From NCBI GenBank assembly GCA_902777605.1, contig CACYUI010000013.1:1-64000 (forward strand): DNA of 64,000 bases, given 5' to 3'. The notes beneath the pieces are model-generated. The model was not told the origin of the DNA. It did not search any database and saw only the letters and a list, made by a program, of their open reading frames with translations. The DNA comes from an uncultured bacterium. GTDB taxonomy: Bacteria; Cyanobacteriota; Vampirovibrionia; Gastranaerophilales; Gastranaerophilaceae. Of this stretch, positions 24,924 to 34,453 are shown in pieces; within the stretch, counting starts at the first letter, position 1, and each line of letters opens with the position of its first letter. The translations under genes were made by a program, and so were the position numbers.

Positions 24924-26225
24924 ATGGTTAAATTTCTTGATAAAGCGCGTATTAAAGTAATCTCAGGCCATGGCGGAAACGGTATGGTTGCTTGGCGCAG
25001 AGAAAAATATGTAGACAAAGGCGGGCCTGCCGGTGGAGATGGTGGAAGAGGCGGTGACATATATTTTGTAGCTGATGAAAACATGTCTACACTATTAGAC
25101 TTTAAAATTAAATCTGTTTATAAGGCGAAATCCGGCGAAAATGGCGGCATAAAAGGTATGCACGGTGCCGGAGCAAAAGATTTATTCATAAAAGTTCCTA
25201 TAGGAACAATGGTTCGTGATACAAAAACTGGAAAAATTATTGCAGATTTAACAGAGAACGATCAGCAGGTTCTTATTGCCAAAGGTGGTCGTGGTGGCCG
25301 TGGTAATGCACGATTTGCTACCGCACAAAAGAAGGCTCCTCAATTTTGTGAACCCGGAGAACCCGGAATCGAGAGAGTCTTAGAGTTGGAACTCAAATTA
25401 ATTGCTGATGTCGGATTGTTGGGAATGCCAAATGCAGGTAAGTCAACATTTATTAGTGCTGTAAGTTCGGCTAAACCTAAAATTGCAGATTATCCTTTTA
25501 CAACGCTTGTGCCTAATCTCGGTGTTGTTCAAAAATCAGACGGCGGTTCATATGTCATTGCAGATATTCCTGGGTTAATTGAAGGTGCATCTGAAGGTGT
25601 AGGACTTGGTCATGAATTCCTACGCCATGTAGAGAGATGCCGTTTTTTGGTTCATATTGTTGACTTGACAGCAGAAAATCCTGTGGATAATTATAAAATT
25701 ATTAATAACGAACTAAAAAAACATTCCGAACATTTAGGTAACTTGTATCAAATTTTGGTGTTGAATAAGATTGATGCAATTACTAAAGAAGACTTAAGTA
25801 AATATGTAGAAGATTTTAAAAAATATTCTAATGACATTTTTCAAATATCAGCTGTTACAAGAGAAGGTATAAAGGAATTGTTGCATTTTATTGATGCAAA
25901 GGTTGATGAAATACCTAAGCCGATTTTTGAAGTCGAAGTAGAAGAAGATATTGCCGCATACGATAATGATGACAGTGCTTTTGAAATTCACAAAATTGCA
26001 AAAGATGCCTATGTTATTGAGGGTGGTAAAATAAGTCGTTTAGCAAAAGTTACCGATTCAAGAAACACTGAGCAGGTTATTAGACTCCAAAACATATTAA
26101 AAAGTATGGGTGTATTCGAAGAATTAAAAAAATATGGACTAAAAAATGGCGATGTGGTAATATTAGGACACTTGGAACTTGCATATTACGATGACGAGTT
26201 CTGGGGTGATGAAGCTAAAGGATAA
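24924..26225 (+). CDS. obgE: GTPase Obg/CgtA
   Basis: This essential ribosome-associated GTPase acts in 50S assembly and stress control. The glycine-rich Obg domain spans residues 1-160. The G1 motif GMPNAGKST is at 167-175, then DIPGLIEGA (G3) and LNKID (G4). The C-terminal OCT domain (about 350-425) is present, so this is the 433-residue long form. It heads a plus-strand run reaching pheA, although the 57-bp gap after it may hold another promoter. No clear Shine-Dalgarno is close to the ATG. Confidence 0.96.
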   Translation: MVKFLDKARIKVISGHGGNGMVAWRREKYVDKGGPAGGDGGRGGDIYFVADENMSTLLDFKIKSVYKAKSGENGGIKGMHGAGAKDLFIKVPIGTMVRDTKTGKIIADLTENDQQVLIAKGGRGGRGNARFATAQKKAPQFCEPGEPGIERVLELELKLIADVGLLGMPNAGKSTFISAVSSAKPKIADYPFTTLVPNLGVVQKSDGGSYVIADIPGLIEGASEGVGLGHEFLRHVERCRFLVHIVDLTAENPVDNYKIINNELKKHSEHLGNLYQILVLNKIDAITKEDLSKYVEDFKKYSNDIFQISAVTREGIKELLHFIDAKVDEIPKPIFEVEVEEDIAAYDNDDSAFEIHKIAKDAYVIEGGKISRLAKVTDSRNTEQVIRLQNILKSMGVFEELKKYGLKNGDVVILGHLELAYYDDEFWGDEAKG

Positions 26226-26282
26226 AATTCGACCTGTGTATCACAAATAGCGAATCTCAGTATAAATTTTAAAGGAGCCTTC

Positions 26283-26639
26283 ATGAAAATATTAAATAGC
26301 TGTTCTCCATCTTTTGGAATTAAAATTGTTGAAAATAAAGCTTTTAAAGAAGTTGTAGAATATTCTTATAAAGTAAATAAAAATGATATTTTACATAAAG
26401 CTATAAATAATCTTGAACATACAATAGAAGGTGATGTTTTAATTACTCACGGTATAGATAAAAAAGGGAAGCATTTTTCACAGTTTGAATTAAATGGCAG
26501 GAAAGTAGAAAATACTCCTTACTTTGACGAAACATATTTGGATGCTACATTAAGGTGTATATATGACCTTTCAAATTTGGGCAGCAGATTCAAAACGCTA
26601 ACAGGAACTAATACTATCAAAACAAGAACAAATAAATGA
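26283..26639 (+). CDS. Small hypothetical protein with N-terminal PSFGIK motif
   Basis: This 118-residue protein belongs to no family I know. It begins MKILNSCSPSFGIKIVENKA. The P-S-F-G-x-K word resembles VGFKG near the start of the large GH13-like protein at 29561. A beta-hairpin-like stretch (GDVLITHGIDKKGKHFSQFE) and an Asp/Glu-rich middle follow. AAAGGAG precedes the ATG. Its stop overlaps the tadA start (ATGA). Confidence 0.7.
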   Translation: MKILNSCSPSFGIKIVENKAFKEVVEYSYKVNKNDILHKAINNLEHTIEGDVLITHGIDKKGKHFSQFELNGRKVENTPYFDETYLDATLRCIYDLSNLGSRFKTLTGTNTIKTRTNK

Positions 26640-27082
26640 TAAATGCAATTAATGAAGCAAAAAAAAGCGGAGCGGATATTCCTATAGGATGTGTTATTAA
26701 ACAAAACGGGAAAATTATTGCATCAACACATAATAGAAGAGAAGTTGATGAAGATATTACTGCACATGCAGAAATACTTGCTATAAAAGAAGCACAAGCA
26801 AAATTAGAAACTTCAAGATTAAATGATTGTGAAATGTATGTAACACTAGAGCCTTGTCCAATGTGTGCTTGGGCCATTATTCAATCAGGAATAAAAACTG
26901 TATATTTTGGTTCTTATAACACGCAATATGGTGCACTAGGTTCTGTTTTAGATTTACCACAAATTGCAAAATCTAAAATTAAAATATACGGTGGTATTGA
27001 AGAAGAAATATGTAATAAACTGTTGGAAGATTTTTGGAATAATGTAAGGGAAAAAAATGATATCGGCGAAGGAATTAGATAG
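26636..27082 (+). CDS. tadA: tRNA-specific adenosine deaminase
   Basis: The 148-residue zinc deaminase has the catalytic TAHAEILAI motif and the PCPMCAWAI zinc ligands, plus the TadA-type GALGSVLDL near the C-terminus. TadA converts A34 to inosine in tRNA-Arg(ACG). The N-terminus is slightly short for TadA, and another nucleoside deaminase is possible but less likely. It overlaps both neighbours (4 nt upstream, 26 nt downstream). Confidence 0.85.
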   Translation: MINAINEAKKSGADIPIGCVIKQNGKIIASTHNRREVDEDITAHAEILAIKEAQAKLETSRLNDCEMYVTLEPCPMCAWAIIQSGIKTVYFGSYNTQYGALGSVLDLPQIAKSKIKIYGGIEEEICNKLLEDFWNNVREKNDIGEGIR

Positions 27083-27839
27083 TTTAGTTTTAAAATATGA
27101 AAATGAAGATTTTATAAAGGATGATCCCGTTCAATTCGTATATCGAGGGAAAACAAAAAAAGATAAGGAAATAGCAGGTTTTATAGCTTCTTCGTTTGCA
27201 TTTGGTAACAGAAAAGCTTTTATAAAAACTTTAAGCCAAATTTTTGAATATTGTGACTATGATATATACAATTACATTATAAATGGTGATTTTAGCGCAC
27301 TTAAGGGTGCATATTACAGAATATATAAAGATAGTGATATAATAGGTTTATTTAAAGTTTTGTACTATATATATACAAAAGAAGGCGGGTTGGAAGAGAT
27401 TTTTAGGGGAAATTTTAAACAAGATAGAGGAATAAAATATGACCACTTTCTCTCAGGTATAGTAGATCTTATGTACAGATACACTCCAAAAGATGTAAGT
27501 TTTGGATTTTATCATATGATACCGGATGCGAAAAAAGGCAGTGCTATGAAAAAAATGAATATGTTTCTAAGATGGATGATAAGAAAATCTTCTGTTGATA
27601 TAGGTCTTTGGAATTTTATGGAACCCAAAGATTTATTCATTCCTTTGGATGTGCATGTTGCACGACAATCAAGAGAAATGGGACTTTTAAAAAGAAAAAG
27701 TAATGATTATACGGCTGCGAAAGAATTAACTGAAACTTTAAGAAGTTTTTGTTTTAATGATCCTATAAAATATGATTTTGCAATGTTTGCTTTTGGTGTA
27801 GAATTAAAAAAGGAAAGTAGGAGCTTAATAAATGTTTAA
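27057..27839 (+). CDS. TIGR02757 (DUF2400) family protein
   Basis: The 260-residue protein shows the conserved blocks of this uncharacterised family: KEIAGFIASSFAFGNRKAF, a KKMNMFLRWMIRKSSVDIGLW stretch and FIPLDVHVARQSREMGLL. The fold is helical and somewhat like HhH DNA glycosylases, but no glycosylase catalytic Asp can be assigned. It is soluble. AAGGGA precedes the ATG. It lies between tadA and a TPR gene in an overlapping operon. Confidence 0.88.
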   Translation: MISAKELDSLVLKYENEDFIKDDPVQFVYRGKTKKDKEIAGFIASSFAFGNRKAFIKTLSQIFEYCDYDIYNYIINGDFSALKGAYYRIYKDSDIIGLFKVLYYIYTKEGGLEEIFRGNFKQDRGIKYDHFLSGIVDLMYRYTPKDVSFGFYHMIPDAKKGSAMKKMNMFLRWMIRKSSVDIGLWNFMEPKDLFIPLDVHVARQSREMGLLKRKSNDYTAAKELTETLRSFCFNDPIKYDFAMFAFGVELKKESRSLINV

Positions 27840-28533
27840 AGATGTTGATTTTAATACAAAAAAATATTTGATATTAATGTTTATAATTTGTGCAGCGTTT
27901 TTTATAATTGTAATAAAAGCATTTGAATATTTGCCAACTGATGATAAACAACTTGCTACAAATCAAGCAAGAGTTAGCAATATAAATAGAACAACTACTA
28001 CTGAACCTGTGCAAAATGAAAACATAATTAATGAAGAGAATTCTGTTTCAAAAAAACAAAAGCATGTACACATCGATTTATTAAAAAATTCTGTAGAAGA
28101 TGTTGGTGAAACTATTCCGGAAATACAAGCTCCTGAAGGTGTAGACTATGAAAAAACAGAGATAAAAACAACAGATGATAATGCTGCAAAATATGAGCTT
28201 TCATCAGAAGAAAAAGCTGTAATTTCCCTATATAAAGCAAAGAATTACTATTCTAACGGCGAATTTTCAACAGCATTAAAAGAATATAATTCTGTCGTTC
28301 AAATGACAAACAATTCAGAGCTTGTTGCCCAAGGATATGAAGGAATTGCACATGTTTATGCAGCAAACAGAAAATTAGGTACAGCATTGGCTTTTGCAAC
28401 AAAGGCATATACTATAAATCCTTCTTCTTCAAGAGAATTGCTGCTTGCAAGATTATATTACAAAACAGGCGATATAGAAAAAGCAACAAAAAGAGTGAAT
28501 AACATTCTTCATAGAGATTTTTCCAATAACTAA
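27832..28533 (+). CDS. Membrane-anchored TPR protein
   Basis: This 233-residue protein has a single N-terminal membrane helix (YLILMFIICAAFFIIVIKAF, about residues 12-31), a low-complexity Thr/Asn/Glu linker, and C-terminal TPR-like helices (AVISLYKAKNYYSNGEFSTA, IAHVYAANRKLGTALAFATK). It probably works as an assembly or anchoring factor outside the membrane. It overlaps the DUF2400 gene by 8 nt and precedes pheA by 9 nt. Confidence 0.8.
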   Translation: MFKDVDFNTKKYLILMFIICAAFFIIVIKAFEYLPTDDKQLATNQARVSNINRTTTTEPVQNENIINEENSVSKKQKHVHIDLLKNSVEDVGETIPEIQAPEGVDYEKTEIKTTDDNAAKYELSSEEKAVISLYKAKNYYSNGEFSTALKEYNSVVQMTNNSELVAQGYEGIAHVYAANRKLGTALAFATKAYTINPSSSRELLLARLYYKTGDIEKATKRVNNILHRDFSNN

Positions 28534-28542
28534 GGCATAAAG

Positions 28543-29412
28543 ATGGAATTAGAAGTACTGGATACAACAAAAATAAAAAAATTACTTTTTTTAGGACCAA
28601 ACGGTTCTTATAGTGATTTTGCAAAAAACAAATTTATAGAAGCTTTTAGATTAAATTGTGTAAGTACAAATCTAAAATCTATCTCAGCAATTATACGAGC
28701 ATTAAAAGATGCAAATTCTGATGACATTGCAGCCGTTATTCCTATCGAAAACTCAATAGAAGGAATCGTTAGAGAAACATTGGATAATTTGTCCTCTCTA
28801 AAAAAAGAAGGAATTAAAATAGTAGCAGAAACAACTATGGATGTAAAACATGCATTGTTAGGATATTCTGATAATAAAAGGGAAATAAAAATCATTCGTT
28901 CTCATCCTCAGGCTCTTGCTCAGTGCAAGCATTTTATACAGGTTAATTTTTCTGATTCGTTGATAGAAGAAGCAACTCTTTCAACATCGGCTGCCATTCG
29001 TTCTTTAACAGAAACAGATAAAAATATTGCCGCAATAGGAAGTGTTGAATGCGCAAAAATGTACAATGTTCCTGTTATGGAAGAAAATATTAATGATGAA
29101 GAAAATAACCAAACAAGATTTATCCTTTTGGCAAAATATCTTTCTCCTAAAACAGGAAATGATAAAACAAGTATTACTTTTTCTACCGAAAACAAAGCTG
29201 GTGCATTGAGCAAAATCTTAACTATTCTAGATAAGAACCATATTAATATGTCCTACATTGATTCAAGACCTTCAAAAAAAGAACTGGGAGAGTATTTGTT
29301 TTATATAGACTTTGAAGGACATCTCTTAGATGAAAAAACCCAAAAAGCATTTAAGGAATTTGAAAAATTTGTAAAAATGTTCTATGTCATTGGTTCTTAT
29401 CATGCCGTATAA
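28543..29412 (+). CDS. pheA: Prephenate dehydratase
   Basis: PheA converts prephenate to phenylpyruvate for Phe synthesis. The 289-residue protein is the monofunctional form without chorismate mutase. The catalytic domain has FLGPNGSYSDFA near residue 17, PIENSIEGIV and the NNQTRF motif. The C-terminal ACT domain (SITFSTENKAGALSKIL, then YIDSRPSKKE) carries the Phe-binding GAL and ESRP-type regions and should allow feedback inhibition. It is the last gene of the obgE-to-pheA run. Confidence 0.94.
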   Translation: MELEVLDTTKIKKLLFLGPNGSYSDFAKNKFIEAFRLNCVSTNLKSISAIIRALKDANSDDIAAVIPIENSIEGIVRETLDNLSSLKKEGIKIVAETTMDVKHALLGYSDNKREIKIIRSHPQALAQCKHFIQVNFSDSLIEEATLSTSAAIRSLTETDKNIAAIGSVECAKMYNVPVMEENINDEENNQTRFILLAKYLSPKTGNDKTSITFSTENKAGALSKILTILDKNHINMSYIDSRPSKKELGEYLFYIDFEGHLLDEKTQKAFKEFEKFVKMFYVIGSYHAV

Positions 29413-29560
29413 ATATTGAATTAAAGCCTTGTTTGTTATATAAATAAATTGTGTATTATATATAATATTAACTTTTGTAAATATTTTTATTTTACATGCC
29501 GAAAAACAAGCAAAATTTTCTCTTTAGAAATCTTTATATTAATAGATAGGAGTTTTCCGG

Positions 29561-32500
29561 GTGTTCGTAAGTAAGATAAATAGTATCGCTCAAAATGTGG
29601 GATTTAAAGGATACCAACACATAAAGAACAGTGTTGGTGAATCTGTAATGAGATTTAACTATCCTTATGATAGCGATAAAGAAACTTGCGAAATTCAAAT
29701 TTTTAAAGTTATTCCAACCGACAAATACAATTATAAACTTGTTGAAAAACCAATTGCAACAGTGCCGTTGACACCTGATGGTGTAAATGTAAATCTGCAA
29801 GATCTAACAAATTTAGATGGTGATGAGGCTTTTGCTTACAAATATGTAAGAAGAGATAAAGTTACCGGAAATGTTGTTTCAGAAGGAGCAGATACCGGTG
29901 TAAAAATAAAGAAAAAAGGCGATGAATATGGATTCAGAATCCATAATGATAAGACTTTTTACGAAGAAAAAGATGCGAGCGGAAAAGTAATACGGAATTA
30001 CGAAGGTTATATTGATCCGGTTTCTAATTACAATTATACTCTTGTAACAAGAATCGGTACTACACCGACAGTTCAAGGTGCGATGTATATGGGACTTCCT
30101 GATTCTTACAAACCAGGGGTAAAGTATAAAGGTTTTGATGATCCGAATACAGGGGCTTTATATTATGATAAAAATACTCAAATAAAAGCTGAAAATACTG
30201 TTAAAACTTTTTCAAATGCTTTAGGCGGAACCTTTGCAGGTTTTGAAGAAGCTATCCCTGAACTTAGAAAAAACGGATATAAAATGCTTTTGACAACACC
30301 AATTGCTAATGGTGATAATGTTTCTTCTCACAGTTATTGGAACAAAAATAATATGCAAATTTCTCCAACGATGGGTAACACGGAAAATTTTGCATCCTTT
30401 ATGAGAGAACTATACAAAAACGGTATGGGATATGTATATGATGGTACATTTACATCAGAAGGCTTGGAAGGCATTTGTTTCCAAGACATGCTAAGAAAAG
30501 GAAAGAACTCTCAATTCTATTATCATTTTAGAGCAAACGGTATTAATGATGCTCCTCTTTTATTAGGTTTAATTCCTGAAAATGATGAATATTTTAGAGT
30601 AAAATTTGTTAATACACCTCATATATATGAACAAAAAGGTAATCAAATCTTAATAAAATCAAATCCAAATTATGATCCAAATATGGAATCTTATATAGAA
30701 ACTTATGACTCAAGAAAAGATGTTAATGAACTAAGTATCAATAGCCATGATGATACAGTGATGAATTATAAGTTTCAATTAACAAATACAAATCTGAAAG
30801 AATTGGATAGTAATGTAGAAAAAATTAATGAATTGAATAAAAAATACGGAAGAAATATAAATTTAGATTCGGCAGAAGCATCAAAACTTTTGGCTCAATT
30901 CTCTAATTTTGCAATTGGTAAAAAAACAGAGGGTGGTTTTGTAACTTGGGATGCCAATACTGATATGGCAAAGAAAAATTATCATATATCAGGATATGAT
31001 ACAAAAAATCTTATGGCAATTCCAAATCGCGCTCAAAGAGATTATGAAAAGAATATGATAGAGCGTGGTGCAAGAGAAGTTCAGGATATGACCATTCAAG
31101 CCGGTAAATATTGGACTGCGAAGGTTAAAGATATACAAACAATGTACACAGCTCAAACTTTAGGCAGAGCAAAAACTATTGAAGCAATAAATAAGCTTAT
31201 AAAAGATGGCAAATTACCGAAAGAGGCAGGAATTAATGAAGCTATTTTGAATAATATTCTCAATGGAATGTATTTACTTGAGCCCAAAGGAATTCTTGAT
31301 AAAGAATCTATAACAGTTAAATCATTAATGAAGCTTCCTCTTGATTCATTGGAATTTGGTGAAAATACACAGAGTGTTCTAACAACATCTTATTTTTCAA
31401 ATCGTGCAACAACAGACGAAACTATCGGTGTTTCAAGATATGAATTAATGAAGCAAAACAATCCTCATCTTGTAAGTGAGTATGCGAATGTATATAACAA
31501 GGTTAATAATTTATTTACTAATGAACTAAAAGATTTTGCAGAATCAGTTGTAAAGAGAGCTAATGAAAGTTCAGATACAAAACTTGTTGATAAGAACGGA
31601 GATTATACTGAATATGGTGAATATGTAATTGAGCTTGTTGGACAAGATATTGCTAAATATGCTCTTCTTAAATCATTAAGCGGAGATAAATTCCGAGCAA
31701 AAACATTGCAAAATGGCGAAATAACATATGATTATGATTCTATAAGAAAATCAACTTCTTTGAAACAATTAGGTGTGAATGGAAATAATCCTGAAGAAGA
31801 GGCAATGCTGCTTGAAAGAAAGATTGAAAATGGATTAAAGAAGTTAAATTCAGAAGATATCTCATTTGTTGCAAATGCTTTGAATAAAAGGATAGCTGGA
31901 ACGGATACTTCAAGCTTTCGACTTGCAGAAGCTTTGACTTCAAGAGCAGGACTGGGATTGAATTGGAGATTAGATGCCGCAAAAGATGTTATGGATATGG
32001 ATTCCATAAGAAATAAAGAAAATGATTTTGATGACAACTGGAATGATGTTATTTCTTTTTGGAAAAAATTTGTACAAGGTGTAAAACAAAACAATTCTAA
32101 TTCATACATTGTAGCAGAAATAACGGATATACCTGATTTGATGAAAGATACATATGGAGCAGACTCAGTTCCTTATAACGGCTTAACAGATTTGGGAAGA
32201 AAATTTAACGGTGAACCTGATGCTATGGCTAAGTTCTTTAATGAAACAGGAATTACATCAGAAGCCGGCTACTCGTATTTCTTTACTGATTTGTTAAAAA
32301 TATTTGCACCTGAATTTGAATCTGGCAGAGAAATTTCAGAAAATCATGATTCTTTTAAGAATAGATTAGACTTACTTCTTCAAACAAGAAGTGTTGATTA
32401 TCTTAGAAATTTATATACATTTATGGGAAATCACGATAAGCCAAGAATGATTCACGGTTTAGCTATTGATATGCGACTTTTCCACTCTCCTTTATTGTTC

Positions 32501-34327
32501 AAATATGATAACGGAAAAGCAGACTTTAACTATGAACACAAGCAAAGATTAGATGCTATAAGAGTTTTATCAGGTGCAGAAAAAATTTCTGATGTACCAA
32601 TTGAGCTTAGGTTGAATGTTGATAACAACGACTATTTTAAGACAGTTTCATCAAGAGCCGTTGCTCAATCAAAACTGTTAATGGATGCAATTGATGATTT
32701 GAGTGCAAATATTTCTGACGAAGATAGAACGCTTATTAAATCAGCATTGGTAGATTTAACAAACGGAAATTATTTGGAAAACACTGAAACTCCTCAAATG
32801 GCAAGAATTAATATTAAAGAGCTTTCAAGTGTAGAGGATGCATTTAAAGAAATTCTTTTGTTAGCTAAACAAAATCATCATTTGAATCTTACAGATGCAG
32901 AATATGATGCGATGGTTCAAAAAACTGTAGCTAAAGCTAATGAAATGGATTTATCAGATTTTTTAGTTCACGGAGACTTTGACTGGACTGGTGCAAATGA
33001 TGAAATAGGAAAAACGAATCTCAAATATTTAGAAGAAGTACTTGGAACATCAGAAAACAGTATGCAATATGACTTGTACACAGTTCAGCTTGCAAGACTT
33101 GTTCAAAAAGCTTATATAGATTCAAAGAGAAATCCTGCAGCAAAAGAAGTTATTATAGAAGCAACAAAAGATTTTATCAAAAAATATAACAGAGAAAAAG
33201 TTAACAGTGCAAGACAAGAATATTCAAGAACAGAATCCCCTGCTCTTTCAATGAAGAAAAACGGATATGCAGCAAGAGATGTAAAAACAGCTCTCGCTAT
33301 GGCAGTAAAGCAAGCAGAATTCAAAACGGGTAAAACGATTGATAATAAAGAAGATATTATAAACCAAATTTATCAAACGGCTACAGAACCGGCAGTTACT
33401 AAAGCTGCAATGATTATGGAATTCTTAAAAGGACTTCCTGGTATGCCTACCATGTACGCAGGTGACGAATTAGGAATGACCGGTTATGAAGAAAAAGCTA
33501 AGAATGTATATCTTCAAAACAGAAATGCTCTTCCTTGGGAAGATTTGAAAACAAACAGTTACAGACAATCCGTAAAAACATTAATGGATGGAACATTACA
33601 AGACAGAAGCAATCCTGAGCTTGAAGCTTTAAATAGCGGAACTCCGTATGCAATGGATGTAATGGCTCATAATAAAAACAGAGATGGAGTTCAGGCAAGA
33701 ATTTCCGCTATTAGAAATGAACTTCAAGGTTTGGATGAAAATTCACAAAAAGCCGTAGATTTAAAGGAAGAACTTAAAGCATTGACAAAAGACCTTGCAA
33801 AAATTGCTTATATGATGCAATCTGCAAACGGAGATGTTACTGTTTCATTATTTAATGCAGGTGAAGTTGAATTTGATAACAGATACGATTACTTTAAAAA
33901 GTATGGACTTGATACAGAAGAAAAACGCAAAAAATTCTTTGAAGATAATAATATAGACTCTATTAATCCTGAAAACAGATATGTTCCTATTCAACCGAAA
34001 TCTGAATTGGATGCAATATTATTAGGGACAGGTGTTGCACTACCTATCGGTACAATATTTATGAATGCAAATGCCAGAGATAAAGCTCAGTATATTGTAA
34101 AAGAAATTAATGGCAAACTAGGTATTGCAAGAAAAGACGGTAATAAAATTATAATGGACGGCTTAACCTCTAAAAATGGTGTAATGATATTGAAACACTT
34201 GAAAAAGATGGCATTTAGAGGCAAAAATACAGCTTTCTACAATCAAAAGTATAATTTAGTTTCTAATCCTTATGTAAAAGAAGTTCCTGCAGCAGAAGGC
34301 AAAAAGCTTTCTATAATCGCAAAATAA
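29561..34327 (+). CDS. Very large GH13-like (alpha-amylase superfamily) protein
   Basis: This 1588-residue protein appears cytosolic, with no signal peptide. It begins with GTG 8 nt after AGGAG. GH13 regions appear in order. Region I is GMGYVYDGTF (D294). Region II is NWRLDAAKDV (nucleophile D805). Region III is IVAEITDIP (acid/base E853). Region IV is MGNHDKPRM (H958, D959). A later GMPTMYAGDELGM block is typical of amylase and branching-type enzymes. The 510 residues between regions I and II far exceed a usual barrel, so large extra domains are present. Substrate is probably an alpha-glucan such as glycogen. N-terminal residues 13-19 carry VGFKGYQ. Confidence 0.85.
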   Translation: MFVSKINSIAQNVGFKGYQHIKNSVGESVMRFNYPYDSDKETCEIQIFKVIPTDKYNYKLVEKPIATVPLTPDGVNVNLQDLTNLDGDEAFAYKYVRRDKVTGNVVSEGADTGVKIKKKGDEYGFRIHNDKTFYEEKDASGKVIRNYEGYIDPVSNYNYTLVTRIGTTPTVQGAMYMGLPDSYKPGVKYKGFDDPNTGALYYDKNTQIKAENTVKTFSNALGGTFAGFEEAIPELRKNGYKMLLTTPIANGDNVSSHSYWNKNNMQISPTMGNTENFASFMRELYKNGMGYVYDGTFTSEGLEGICFQDMLRKGKNSQFYYHFRANGINDAPLLLGLIPENDEYFRVKFVNTPHIYEQKGNQILIKSNPNYDPNMESYIETYDSRKDVNELSINSHDDTVMNYKFQLTNTNLKELDSNVEKINELNKKYGRNINLDSAEASKLLAQFSNFAIGKKTEGGFVTWDANTDMAKKNYHISGYDTKNLMAIPNRAQRDYEKNMIERGAREVQDMTIQAGKYWTAKVKDIQTMYTAQTLGRAKTIEAINKLIKDGKLPKEAGINEAILNNILNGMYLLEPKGILDKESITVKSLMKLPLDSLEFGENTQSVLTTSYFSNRATTDETIGVSRYELMKQNNPHLVSEYANVYNKVNNLFTNELKDFAESVVKRANESSDTKLVDKNGDYTEYGEYVIELVGQDIAKYALLKSLSGDKFRAKTLQNGEITYDYDSIRKSTSLKQLGVNGNNPEEEAMLLERKIENGLKKLNSEDISFVANALNKRIAGTDTSSFRLAEALTSRAGLGLNWRLDAAKDVMDMDSIRNKENDFDDNWNDVISFWKKFVQGVKQNNSNSYIVAEITDIPDLMKDTYGADSVPYNGLTDLGRKFNGEPDAMAKFFNETGITSEAGYSYFFTDLLKIFAPEFESGREISENHDSFKNRLDLLLQTRSVDYLRNLYTFMGNHDKPRMIHGLAIDMRLFHSPLLFKYDNGKADFNYEHKQRLDAIRVLSGAEKISDVPIELRLNVDNNDYFKTVSSRAVAQSKLLMDAIDDLSANISDEDRTLIKSALVDLTNGNYLENTETPQMARINIKELSSVEDAFKEILLLAKQNHHLNLTDAEYDAMVQKTVAKANEMDLSDFLVHGDFDWTGANDEIGKTNLKYLEEVLGTSENSMQYDLYTVQLARLVQKAYIDSKRNPAAKEVIIEATKDFIKKYNREKVNSARQEYSRTESPALSMKKNGYAARDVKTALAMAVKQAEFKTGKTIDNKEDIINQIYQTATEPAVTKAAMIMEFLKGLPGMPTMYAGDELGMTGYEEKAKNVYLQNRNALPWEDLKTNSYRQSVKTLMDGTLQDRSNPELEALNSGTPYAMDVMAHNKNRDGVQARISAIRNELQGLDENSQKAVDLKEELKALTKDLAKIAYMMQSANGDVTVSLFNAGEVEFDNRYDYFKKYGLDTEEKRKKFFEDNNIDSINPENRYVPIQPKSELDAILLGTGVALPIGTIFMNANARDKAQYIVKEINGKLGIARKDGNKIIMDGLTSKNGVMILKHLKKMAFRGKNTAFYNQKYNLVSNPYVKEVPAAEGKKLSIIAK

Positions 34328-34334
34328 GCTTTTC

Positions 34335-34363
34335 TTGTAATTTAAGATTTAGGATTGTAAAAT
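34335..34363 (+). promoter_or_regulatory. Promoter of tRNA-Glu(CUC)
   Basis: TTGTAA (34335-34340) and TAAAAT (34358-34363) have a 17-bp spacer. The tRNA begins 16 bp downstream. Confidence 0.65.
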
Positions 34364-34378
34364 GGAGTGTAATCATGT

Positions 34379-34453
34379 AGCGGTATCGTCTAGTGGTTAG
34401 GACGGGAGATTCTCATTCTCCAAACAGGGGTTCAATTCCCCTTACCGCCGCCA
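34379..34453 (+). tRNA. tRNA-Glu (anticodon CUC) with encoded CCA
   Basis: The cloverleaf has D-arm GTCT/GGAC, anticodon stem GGAGA/TCTCC with loop TTCTCAT (anticodon CTC), and T-arm AGGGG-TTCAATT-CCCCT. The acceptor reads AGCGGTA with TACCGCC, then discriminator G and genomic CCA (34451-34453). Six acceptor pairs form, but position 1 is A opposite C72, a mismatch. The other two tRNAs here lack encoded CCA. Confidence 0.9.

Noticed and set aside
24905-24926. obgE as an eleventh leaderless gene
   Set aside because: TACAAC lies 5 nt before the ATG but is a poor -10; an upstream TATATT with a leader is equally plausible.
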